A stretch of DNA of 64,000 nucleotides, taken from assembly GCA_036677805.1 (NCBI GenBank), contig JAVBVS010000016.1, positions 124,001 through 188,000 of the forward strand, in the 5' to 3' direction. Below, piece by piece: positions 23,961-30,770 of this stretch; the first letter of the stretch is position 1; the number at the start of each line of letters is the position of its first letter. The translations under genes and the position numbers were made by a program. This stretch comes from SIG78 sp036677805 (GTDB lineage Bacteria; Verrucomicrobiota; Lentisphaeria; Victivallales; Victivallaceae). The notes beneath the pieces were generated by a model. The model did not search any database. It had not been told where the DNA came from and saw only the letters and a program-made list of their open reading frames with translations.

Positions 23961-25094
23961 ATGATGAACCTCGATTTCAAACTGAGCAAAACCGCGGCGG
24001 CTCCGCTCCACGAGCAACTGACCAACGCGTTGCGCGAAAGCGCCGCCCGTCTCGTGCCCGGCACCCGTTTCGCCAGTGAAAACGCCATCTGCCGCAAATA
24101 CGGGTTGTCGCGCCTCACCGTCGCCCGGGCGTTGAATGCGCTGGTTTCGGAGGGCTACCTCAAGCGCGTCCAGGGCAGCGGCACCTTCGTCGACAATCCG
24201 ATGCCGATGCATATCTATTTTCTGCTGCCCTGCATCGAAGCGATCAAATATCCCGGCGCGTCCGCGGTCATGCATTCCTATGCCGGGGCATTGGCATGCG
24301 CCGCCCGGCTCGGATGCCGGATCGAAACGGTGATCGCCTCGCCGACCAACATCTCCTGGGAGGTCAACCGGGAATTGATCGCAGCGCTGCCGTCGGGTTC
24401 CCGGCTGATCGTCTGCGGCGCCTGGTTCCGCGATCTCTTTGAAACCATCCACCAGTGCCGCCACCGGGTGGTCTATATCGACATGCAGGCGGAAACGGCC
24501 AACTGTTACCGGCAATGGCTGGCGGAGTGGCCGCAAATCGTGATCGACCGCCAGCAAAGCATCATCGATCTGATCGCGGAACTTGCCGCCCGCGGCAAAC
24601 GGCGGATTGCGCTGCTGCACAACTTCAGCCATTGCCGCAATCCGTTCCTGCTCGGCTATCACGAGGGATTGCGCCGCCACCATCTGGCCGACACCCCGGA
24701 TTTGCTCGTCCATTCCGATGCCACCGAGCAGGTGGCCCAATATGAATTTCTGCATCTGCTGGGATTCCGGGACGAACAACCGTTCGACACGGTCATCACC
24801 GCCAACAACGATCAGGCCCGCGGCGTCATTGTCCAGCTCCGCCGCAACGGCATTGCCACGCCGGAAGAGGTTACGGTCGCGTCGCTGAATATGACGCTGG
24901 AAGCGCCAGGCGCGGCCCCCTTCATCCAGTTGTCGCTGCCCTTCCAGGAAGCCGGAGAACACGCCGTGGAATTTTTTCACAACAATGAAGACCGGAAAGT
25001 GATCCTTCAGGCCCGGATCGAATTCCCTGCGGAAGCCGGTGTTACGAATCACCCGATGTCCAATAAAAACCCATTGAAAGGAGAAATCAAATGA
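23961..25094 (+). CDS. GntR-type DNA-binding regulator with LacI-like sensor domain
   Basis: The 377-aa product has an N-terminal winged helix (about residues 1-75: PLHEQLTNALRESAARLVPG, YGLSRLTVARALNALVSEGY and the wing KRVQGSGTFV), followed by a periplasmic-binding-protein fold of LacI type (MHIYFLLPCIEAIK through VTVASLNMTLEAPG). GntR DNA-binding plus LacI sensor is the GntR-LacI (AraR-like) layout used for sugar-responsive repression. Its stop codon overlaps the pseudopilin ATG (ATGA), so the regulator is translated together with the genes it probably controls. It is the first gene of an operon that also includes a large secreted protein. Confidence 0.88.
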   Translation: MMNLDFKLSKTAAAPLHEQLTNALRESAARLVPGTRFASENAICRKYGLSRLTVARALNALVSEGYLKRVQGSGTFVDNPMPMHIYFLLPCIEAIKYPGASAVMHSYAGALACAARLGCRIETVIASPTNISWEVNRELIAALPSGSRLIVCGAWFRDLFETIHQCRHRVVYIDMQAETANCYRQWLAEWPQIVIDRQQSIIDLIAELAARGKRRIALLHNFSHCRNPFLLGYHEGLRRHHLADTPDLLVHSDATEQVAQYEFLHLLGFRDEQPFDTVITANNDQARGVIVQLRRNGIATPEEVTVASLNMTLEAPGAAPFIQLSLPFQEAGEHAVEFFHNNEDRKVILQARIEFPAEAGVTNHPMSNKNPLKGEIK

Positions 25095-25786
25095 ATCATC
25101 CATCCCGTTCCATACCATCGGGAGGCGTGAGGCAAGCCCGTTTCACGCTTATTGAGCTTCTGGTTGTAATTGCCATCATCGCCATTCTGGCGGCAATGCT
25201 GCTGCCGGCATTGTCGGCGGCGCGGGAACGCGCCCGCACCGCCAGCTGCATCAACAAACTCAAGCAGATCGGACTGGCGGAGTTCATGTATGCGGGAGAC
25301 AGCAAGGACTTCCTTTTCGGCTGGGTGCGCGACGCCGACGGCTGCATGTACAGTTTCGGCACGACTTACGGCACGCCTCAGATGCCGCAAATTCTGATGG
25401 AAAACGGATACTTCAGCATCACCACCAGCGTCTCGGCGGAGCGTGAAAAATATTTCAAGTGCCCCTCCGACACCCAGATTTACAATGGAATCAACATCTC
25501 CTACAATATCATGTATATGAACGCGCCCGCGGCCAAAAATCATTACAGCAGCTACACCACTTACCAGGACCGCATTCCCCGCACTCAGGCGGGAACCGAC
25601 AGCCCCGGCAATGCGATCTATATGGACAGCAGCAAATTCACTTCGGTCGCCAATACCTATGACAATCATCCCAACACCATGAATATTCTTTACCTCGGCG
25701 GACATGTCGGCTCCAAGCCGATTCCGGAATCCTATCGCGCAATCGCCGCATTGCCCGACCGGGCGCAGAAATTTCTCGACGAATAA
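25091..25786 (+). CDS. Pseudopilin-like secreted protein (type II secretion prepilin start)
   Basis: The 231-aa product has a prepilin leader ending ...RQAR, followed by FTLIELLVVIAIIAILAAM, with the +5 Glu needed for N-methylation and assembly. The helix continues LLPALSAARERAR. A type IV prepilin peptidase should cut before the Phe. The globular part contains CINKLKQIGLAEFMYAGD and FKCPSDTQIYN, and near the end NHPNTMNILYLGGHV, a degenerate form of the H-X9-DG motif common in such PVC-group proteins. It is translationally coupled to the GntR regulator and precedes a 1,002-aa exported protein. It may anchor or display the enzyme or bind its glycan; the true role is unknown. Confidence 0.85.
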   Translation: MNHPSRSIPSGGVRQARFTLIELLVVIAIIAILAAMLLPALSAARERARTASCINKLKQIGLAEFMYAGDSKDFLFGWVRDADGCMYSFGTTYGTPQMPQILMENGYFSITTSVSAEREKYFKCPSDTQIYNGINISYNIMYMNAPAAKNHYSSYTTYQDRIPRTQAGTDSPGNAIYMDSSKFTSVANTYDNHPNTMNILYLGGHVGSKPIPESYRAIAALPDRAQKFLDE

Positions 25787-25823
25787 ACCGGATTCACCAT
25801 CAGCAACAAGCAGGAGATCAATC

Positions 25824-28800
25824 ATGTTGCAACGCATTCTGTGCCGGATTCCGGCCATCGTTCTCGGACTGTGCGCGCTCGGCGCCGTCAACGCCGCGGA
25901 ATACCCGGTGGCGCTGGTGTCCGACCCGCCGCCCGCGCTCGACGGCACGGCCGAACGGCTGACCAAGCTTCCGACGTTCAAGCCGCTCGACAATCCCGAC
26001 CATATCATTTTCGGGCGGCAGAACCACACCGGCAGCAGCGACCTTTCCGCCGATCTGGTGGCAGGTTATGACAAGCATTATCTGTATGTCGGCGCCAAGG
26101 TGCGCGACGACGCGCACCGCCAGAGTTACTTCGGCCGCGACCTCTGGCGCGGCGACCATCTGATGCTGGTCGTCAATTATCCGCGCCAGACCGGACCCAA
26201 CACCGATCTGGCCAAAGTATTCCGCATCGGATTGTCGCCGGGCGATTTCGAAAAGAGCACCCCCGAGGCCCACATCTGGAGTCCGGCCGGAGCGGATGCT
26301 TCCGCAATCAAAGTCGCCGCGGTCAAGACGCCGGACGGCTATAATCTGGAAGCGGCGATTCCGTGGGAAACGCTCAAGATCAAGCCGGAGGCCGGCACCG
26401 AATTCGGATTCGACCTGCTGCTCGGCGATTCCGACGGCAACGATCAGGATACGCTGTTGAGCCTCGGCGGCGATCGGAGCAGCCAACGGCCGCACGATCC
26501 GGTCCGGCTGCTGACCGCGGTGCTGGCCGACGCCAACGGACGCATCGACCCGGCGCTGCGGCAGAATGCGGAGGTATTCCCCATCGCCGCCAGCCAGAGT
26601 GTGCCGCATGCCGGCTCCATCGTCATCCCGATCGACGACGCCACCGCCGCCAAACTCAAGGAACTAATCGTCGAAGCGCGCATCGACAGCAAAAAGACCG
26701 GCGGCGCGACCTATGTCATGAAGCTGCTGCTGAACGGCAAGCCTTTGACTCTTGACGAGGTCCGCAACCGTGACCGGAAGCTCTATTTCCGCCATTACAT
26801 TCTGAGTCCGGCCAATCTTGCCCATGTCTGGTATGTGCCCTATTCGCCGAATTTCGACATGGCCAAAAACGAAGCGTTCCGGTCCGGCGGCGTCACCGTC
26901 AACCCCTATGAACTGCGCTTCGATGTCACCAAACTGCTGCGGCCTTCCGGCAACCAGCTTGAAGTCGTCCACGCCATGAAACTGCCGACCCAGTCGCCGA
27001 TTTTCGTCCAGGTTTCCGGGTCCGGGGCCTTGAGTCCGAAGCTCGAAGAATCGATCACGCTCAAGGATGCGCCGACCGGCGAACTGCCGGTGATCGCGGT
27101 CACGCCGTCGCCGGAAAAGCCCGGATTCAATGCCGTGCTTGACGCCTCGGGCGCAGTCAAAGTCGAACAGGACAAGCGTACTTATACGGTCGCGAGCGCC
27201 TACTCCACGCTGACTCCCGGCTGGGCGGAACTCTCAGGCACCGCCGTTGCGCCCGGAGAATGGACGCAGCGCCGGACGGAAGGCAACCGCTTCCAGGGCG
27301 AAACCAAAAACTTTACCCTGGCGCGCGAACTGACCGTCCATCCCGACCACGTTCAGGTCGTCGACCGGGTGACCAACCGTTCGGACGAATTGCTGCCGCT
27401 GATGTACCGCCATGAATTCGCCGCGCCGGAAGCGGTCGCCGGATTCCGCGCGGCCGGCTATGAAGTCGCCGCACCGGTTTATGTGACGCAGAGCGGCGAG
27501 CATCCGGTGGCGGCCTTCCTGTTTGCCCAAAGCGGCGCCGGACTGGTGGCCGAGGACGACCTGAGCCGGGCGCAGGGCCAGATTTTCCGCCGCAACAACC
27601 TTGCCGGGATTGAAAACAACTACCTGGCGGTCGCTCCGGGCAAAACCGTGGAACTCGAATACTCGTTCTACCCGCTGGAGAAGGCGGATTATTTTCTCCT
27701 GCTCAACCGCATCCGGCGCAACTGGGGGGTCAACTTCACCATTCCAGCGGGCGGCGCCTTCGTCCCCGCCCGTGTGCTGGGCAATCTGAGCGATGCCGAG
27801 ATCAAAGCCTTCCTGACCAACAAGAGCGTCGGCTATGCCATGGACAACGTCCCGGTGATCAACACCATCGTGACCCACGGCTCGCGCTTCCTTGAAGTCG
27901 ACATGGAGCCCTCGCGCAAATTCCGCGAACGGCTGGCCAAACTCGCCCCGGAAGTGCGCAGTTCGATCTATTTCCACAGCTTCATCGCCAACGGCTCCAA
28001 AGACGCGGAGGAATTCCAGTCCGAGGTCATGCAGACCGCCACCGGCGCCATTTGCGATTATGCGGGCGGCAAATACCCGATCTTCCTGCCGGTGACCGGC
28101 AACGCCTTCGCCAGGCGGCAGGAGGAATTGCTTGACGCCCGCTATGCGCTGGGCATCGAAGGCATCTTCTGGGATGAAATCGCCTATTCGATGTATAAAT
28201 ACGATTTCAACCCCGCGCACTGGGACGGCGTTTCGGCGCAAATCAATCCGAAAACCCATCAAATCATGCGCAAAGTCACCAACGTGACGCTGGCGACGCT
28301 GGACTGGCGCAAGGCCATGGTGGAGAAAATCCTGAGCCGCGGTTATCTGATCGGCAACGGCGCACCGCAGACCCGGACCTTCACCCGTCTCCACTTCCCG
28401 CGCTTCGTCGAAACCGGGTCGATCACCAATCTGGTTCAAAGCCAGCTCTATACGCCGATCGCGCTGGGCGACCACCTGTCGGAACGCAACGAATTCGACG
28501 CCTACCGCAGCATGGTCAAAGGTCTTGATTACGGCGCGGTCTATTACTGGTACAACGCCCGGATCACGGCGACCCACCCGACCCTGACCGCGTACATGTA
28601 CCCGATCACGCCGCTGGAGCTGGGCCCCGGCTATATCATCGGCCAGGAGCGCATCCTGACCAATCGGAGCGGCCTCTTCACCTGGGGTGACGCGAGCGAA
28701 TTCGCCGCGCATGTCTTCAATCGTGAAGGCATCGAGGAGAAGTTCGACATTCCGAAAGTCGTGCGCGACGGCAAGACCTGCGCCGAAGTCCGGATTCCCG

Positions 28801-28832
28801 AAGGTTACTCCGCGGCCATCATCCGCCAGTGA
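25824..28832 (+). CDS. 1,002-aa secreted protein: CBM9-like domain plus unassigned barrel-like domain
   Basis: A signal peptide (MLQRILCRIPAIVLGLCALG, then AVNA) directs export. Residues ~25-240 resemble a CBM9/DOMON-type carbohydrate-binding fold (LVAGYDKHYLYVGAKVRDD, LWRGDHLMLVVNYP, EAAIPWETLKI). Middle regions look like two beta-sandwich domains (to about residue 640). The C-terminal ~360 residues look like a TIM barrel of hydrolase type, with FLEVDMEPSRKFRERL, GIEGIFWDEIAYSMYKYDF and GLDYGAVYYWYNARI; the WDE segment could hold a catalytic acid. No glycoside hydrolase family is recognised with confidence. AGGAG lies 8 bp before the ATG. As the last gene of the GntR-pseudopilin operon it probably acts on an extracellular glycan. 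Confidence 0.7.
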   Translation: MLQRILCRIPAIVLGLCALGAVNAAEYPVALVSDPPPALDGTAERLTKLPTFKPLDNPDHIIFGRQNHTGSSDLSADLVAGYDKHYLYVGAKVRDDAHRQSYFGRDLWRGDHLMLVVNYPRQTGPNTDLAKVFRIGLSPGDFEKSTPEAHIWSPAGADASAIKVAAVKTPDGYNLEAAIPWETLKIKPEAGTEFGFDLLLGDSDGNDQDTLLSLGGDRSSQRPHDPVRLLTAVLADANGRIDPALRQNAEVFPIAASQSVPHAGSIVIPIDDATAAKLKELIVEARIDSKKTGGATYVMKLLLNGKPLTLDEVRNRDRKLYFRHYILSPANLAHVWYVPYSPNFDMAKNEAFRSGGVTVNPYELRFDVTKLLRPSGNQLEVVHAMKLPTQSPIFVQVSGSGALSPKLEESITLKDAPTGELPVIAVTPSPEKPGFNAVLDASGAVKVEQDKRTYTVASAYSTLTPGWAELSGTAVAPGEWTQRRTEGNRFQGETKNFTLARELTVHPDHVQVVDRVTNRSDELLPLMYRHEFAAPEAVAGFRAAGYEVAAPVYVTQSGEHPVAAFLFAQSGAGLVAEDDLSRAQGQIFRRNNLAGIENNYLAVAPGKTVELEYSFYPLEKADYFLLLNRIRRNWGVNFTIPAGGAFVPARVLGNLSDAEIKAFLTNKSVGYAMDNVPVINTIVTHGSRFLEVDMEPSRKFRERLAKLAPEVRSSIYFHSFIANGSKDAEEFQSEVMQTATGAICDYAGGKYPIFLPVTGNAFARRQEELLDARYALGIEGIFWDEIAYSMYKYDFNPAHWDGVSAQINPKTHQIMRKVTNVTLATLDWRKAMVEKILSRGYLIGNGAPQTRTFTRLHFPRFVETGSITNLVQSQLYTPIALGDHLSERNEFDAYRSMVKGLDYGAVYYWYNARITATHPTLTAYMYPITPLELGPGYIIGQERILTNRSGLFTWGDASEFAAHVFNREGIEEKFDIPKVVRDGKTCAEVRIPEGYSAAIIRQ

Positions 28833-28858
28833 CCGCCGGCATCAGATCGAAACCATAA

Positions 28859-28898
28859 AAAACCGGCCGGATCGTCAGTTGACCACCCGGCCGGTTTT
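28859..28898. terminator. Bidirectional terminator between convergent genes
   Basis: AAAACCGGCCGG pairs perfectly with CCGGCCGGTTTT across 16 nt. The A-run at 28857-28862 supplies a good U-tract for the leftward Rrf2 gene, and TTTT supplies a weaker one for the rightward operon. Confidence 0.75.
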
Positions 28899-28919
28899 CA
28901 TTGCGCTCGGAATTCCGAT

Positions 28920-29366
28920 TCAGATGCAGTAATCGAAAACCCCGTCTCCGGCATGATGCTGACGGTATTTTTCGATGATTTCCTGCAATGTAATCTTGCG
29001 CATCGACTCCCGGAATTCCGAGTTGAGCCGCTCCCAGATATCGCGGGTGACGCACGAAACATGGTGTTCGCATTTTTCCGGCGTACGCACACAGTCGACG
29101 ATTGAGAGCGGCCCTTCCATCGCTTCGACGATATCGAGCAACGTCAGCTCTTCCGGTCTCCGCGCGAGGCGGAATCCGCCCTTCGCGCCGCGGATGCTCC
29201 GCACCATGTTGGCCCGGCGCAGATCGATGATCAGGCGGCTGATGTATTTTTCCGAAATCTGCTGCGATTCGGCGATGTCGCGAATCATGCGCGGCGCATT
29301 GTTTTCGCGCAGAGCCAGATCGAGCAGTATCCGCAGCCCGTACCGGCCCTTGGTCGAAATTTTCAT
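28920..29366 (-). CDS. Rrf2 family transcriptional regulator with Fe-S-type cysteines
   Basis: The 148-aa winged-helix regulator begins MKISTKGRYGLRILLDLAL, the standard Rrf2 start, with the recognition helix in QQISEKYISRLIIDLRRA and the wing RGAKGGFRLAR. Three cysteines, DCVRTPEKCEHHVSC (C-x6-C-x5-C), sit where IscR and NsrR hold their iron-sulfur cluster, so it probably senses iron-sulfur status, oxygen or nitric oxide. The ATG is favoured over a TTG three codons earlier because GGGAG is 10 bp upstream. It is divergent from a small membrane-protein gene and stands at the edge of a metal-related block. No isc/suf genes are adjacent. Confidence 0.9.
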   Translation of the reverse strand: MKISTKGRYGLRILLDLALRENNAPRMIRDIAESQQISEKYISRLIIDLRRANMVRSIRGAKGGFRLARRPEELTLLDIVEAMEGPLSIVDCVRTPEKCEHHVSCVTRDIWERLNSEFRESMRKITLQEIIEKYRQHHAGDGVFDYCI

Positions 29367-29505
29367 CGTCTTCAAACTCCCTTGTACTGAAACGGCTTTG
29401 CCACGGTTAATATGGCATGGAAATATTGTTTTTCAAATCGGAAGGAAACCTTCTTTGGAAAAAACACTACAATTCCGGTGGTATTGAACCGTTTCCCCGG
29501 ATTGC

Positions 29506-29533
29506 TTGACAAATCCCCCGGATGGAGTAGATT
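29506..29533 (+). promoter_or_regulatory. Promoter of the DUF998-like membrane protein gene
   Basis: Consensus TTGACA (29506-29511), 16-bp spacer, TAGATT (29528-29533), 49 bp before the ATG. It lies in the 216-bp region divergent from the Rrf2 gene and could be an Rrf2 target. Confidence 0.55.
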
Positions 29534-29582
29534 ATCCTGTCAGGCATGTTTTCACAATCACCGCACGAGAAAGGTTTATTCC

Positions 29583-30335
29583 ATGGACTGCGAGCAATCA
29601 TCCACGCTTTCCGTCATGGCCGGAGTCTCCGCATCCGGTTCGTCGCCGGCGGCGGGACTCCATCGTTATGCGCTGATTTTTCTGTTCTGCGCCGCCGCCG
29701 TCGGCGGGATGATCGTCCTGTGCATGTTCACTTATCCGATTCCCTACTCCTGGGGACGGCACTATCTGAGCGCCATGGGCCTTACCCGGCTCAATGACGG
29801 CACCGGCAACTGGCCCACCGCCGCGGTTTTCAACAGCGCGCTGGTGCTTGCCGGCGCCATGAGCGCCGCTTATTTCATACTGCGGGGCAATATGATTGCG
29901 GTCAAATCCCGGAAATACCTGCTGTGGTGCGCCGCCATCGCCGGAGGCGCGGCGCTGGCGGGCATCGGGCTGATCCCCTACAACTGGCAGCCCGACTGGC
30001 ACAACTGGTGCACTTACATCGCCTCCGGCGGGCTGGGGCTGGCGATCTTGCTCTGCGCCTTCGCCGGTGAAACGCCGGCGGCGCGAAGTTCCGACAATGT
30101 GCTCTGGGTGATATTCGCCTTCTTCGTGCTCCTGATCTGGATCGCGCTGGAGCGGCTCAGGCAAGAGGGGCTGCTGCCCTCCACTCCGACAGGCCAGCTC
30201 CAGCAGAAGCTCATGGTCGCTTTTTTCTGGCTCTACATGTTCTGCAACAGCCTCTTTTTTTACCGCCGCACCCGGCCGCTTCCGGCCGATTCCGAATTTC
30301 CTCATGGCTGTAATGCCCCGAATTCAATGCAATGA
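29583..30335 (+). CDS. Six-to-seven-helix membrane protein, DUF998-like
   Basis: The 250-aa product has a polar Ser-rich N terminus, then hydrophobic helices starting at YALIFLFCAAAVGGMIVLCM. The first extracytoplasmic loop YSWGRHYLSAMGLTRLNDG followed by FNSALVLAGAM resembles the DUF998 layout (YLS-x-L, then an N/F-N-S helix). Later helices include LLWCAAIAGGAALAGIG, LGLAILLCAFAG, VLWVIFAFFVLLIWIAL and LMVAFFWLYMFCNSLFF. It has a dedicated promoter and AAAGG about 9 bp before the ATG. The function is unknown. The csoR gene starts 62 bp after its stop behind its own promoter. Confidence 0.6.
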   Translation: MDCEQSSTLSVMAGVSASGSSPAAGLHRYALIFLFCAAAVGGMIVLCMFTYPIPYSWGRHYLSAMGLTRLNDGTGNWPTAAVFNSALVLAGAMSAAYFILRGNMIAVKSRKYLLWCAAIAGGAALAGIGLIPYNWQPDWHNWCTYIASGGLGLAILLCAFAGETPAARSSDNVLWVIFAFFVLLIWIALERLRQEGLLPSTPTGQLQQKLMVAFFWLYMFCNSLFFYRRTRPLPADSEFPHGCNAPNSMQ

Positions 30336-30338
30336 AAG

Positions 30339-30367
30339 TTGTATTTTGCATTTGCCGGAAGTATCTT
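30339..30367 (+). promoter_or_regulatory. Promoter of csoR
   Basis: TTGTAT (30339-30344) and TATCTT (30362-30367) are 17 bp apart. The predicted transcript start near 30374 rules out the upstream ATG at 30373 and supports the start used for csoR. Confidence 0.5.
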
Positions 30368-30396
30368 ATCGCATGACCAAAAAGGGGAGCGCCGTC

Positions 30397-30672
30397 ATGA
30401 AACAATGCATGGATCCGGAAAGCCTGCATCTGCGGATCAGGAAGATCATCGGGCAACTCAATGCCGTGGACAAAATGATCGATCAGGAAGTCCGCTGCGA
30501 AGATATCCTGATCCAGATCAACGCCGCCAAAAGCGCCCTGCACAAGGTCGGGCAGATGATCCTCGAAGGCCACCTCAAACACTGTGTCCGCGACGGCATC
30601 GAAAATGGCGATCCGGACAAAACCATCGCCGATTTCGTAAAAGCGCTGGAACATTTTTCCCGGATGTCGTGA
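30397..30672 (+). CDS. csoR: CsoR family metal-sensing repressor
   Basis: The 91-aa all-helical repressor keeps the Cu(I)-sensing triad in exact CsoR spacing: Cys34 (VRCEDI), His59 and Cys63 (EGHLKHC), matching Cys36/His61/Cys65 of the Mycobacterium protein. Helices RIRKIIGQLNAVDKMI and ILIQINAAKSALHKVG are typical of the family. Such proteins bind DNA as tetramers and leave it on metal binding. MKQCMDPES was chosen as start because GGGAG lies 8 bp upstream. A palindrome of CsoR/RcnR type (TATACCC-N4-GGGTATA) lies 53 bp downstream at the promoter of the P-type ATPase gene, its evident target. The metal sensed could still be other than copper. Confidence 0.9.
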   Translation: MKQCMDPESLHLRIRKIIGQLNAVDKMIDQEVRCEDILIQINAAKSALHKVGQMILEGHLKHCVRDGIENGDPDKTIADFVKALEHFSRMS

Positions 30673-30690
30673 TTTTTTCCATAATTTCCC

Positions 30691-30742
30691 TTGACAAAAC
30701 CAAGAGTTTGGAGTATATTTTTATTATACCCATACGGGTATA
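30691..30742 (+). promoter_or_regulatory. Promoter and CsoR-type operator of the metal ATPase gene
   Basis: TTGACA (30691-30696), 17-bp spacer, TATATT (30714-30719). The perfect palindrome TATACCC-ATAC-GGGTATA (30725-30742) covers the predicted transcript start. G/C tracts flanked by TA are the known CsoR/RcnR recognition style, and the position fits direct repression. Confidence 0.8.
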
Positions 30743-30770
30743 TGTATAAAACTATAAACGGGAGTTCTTC

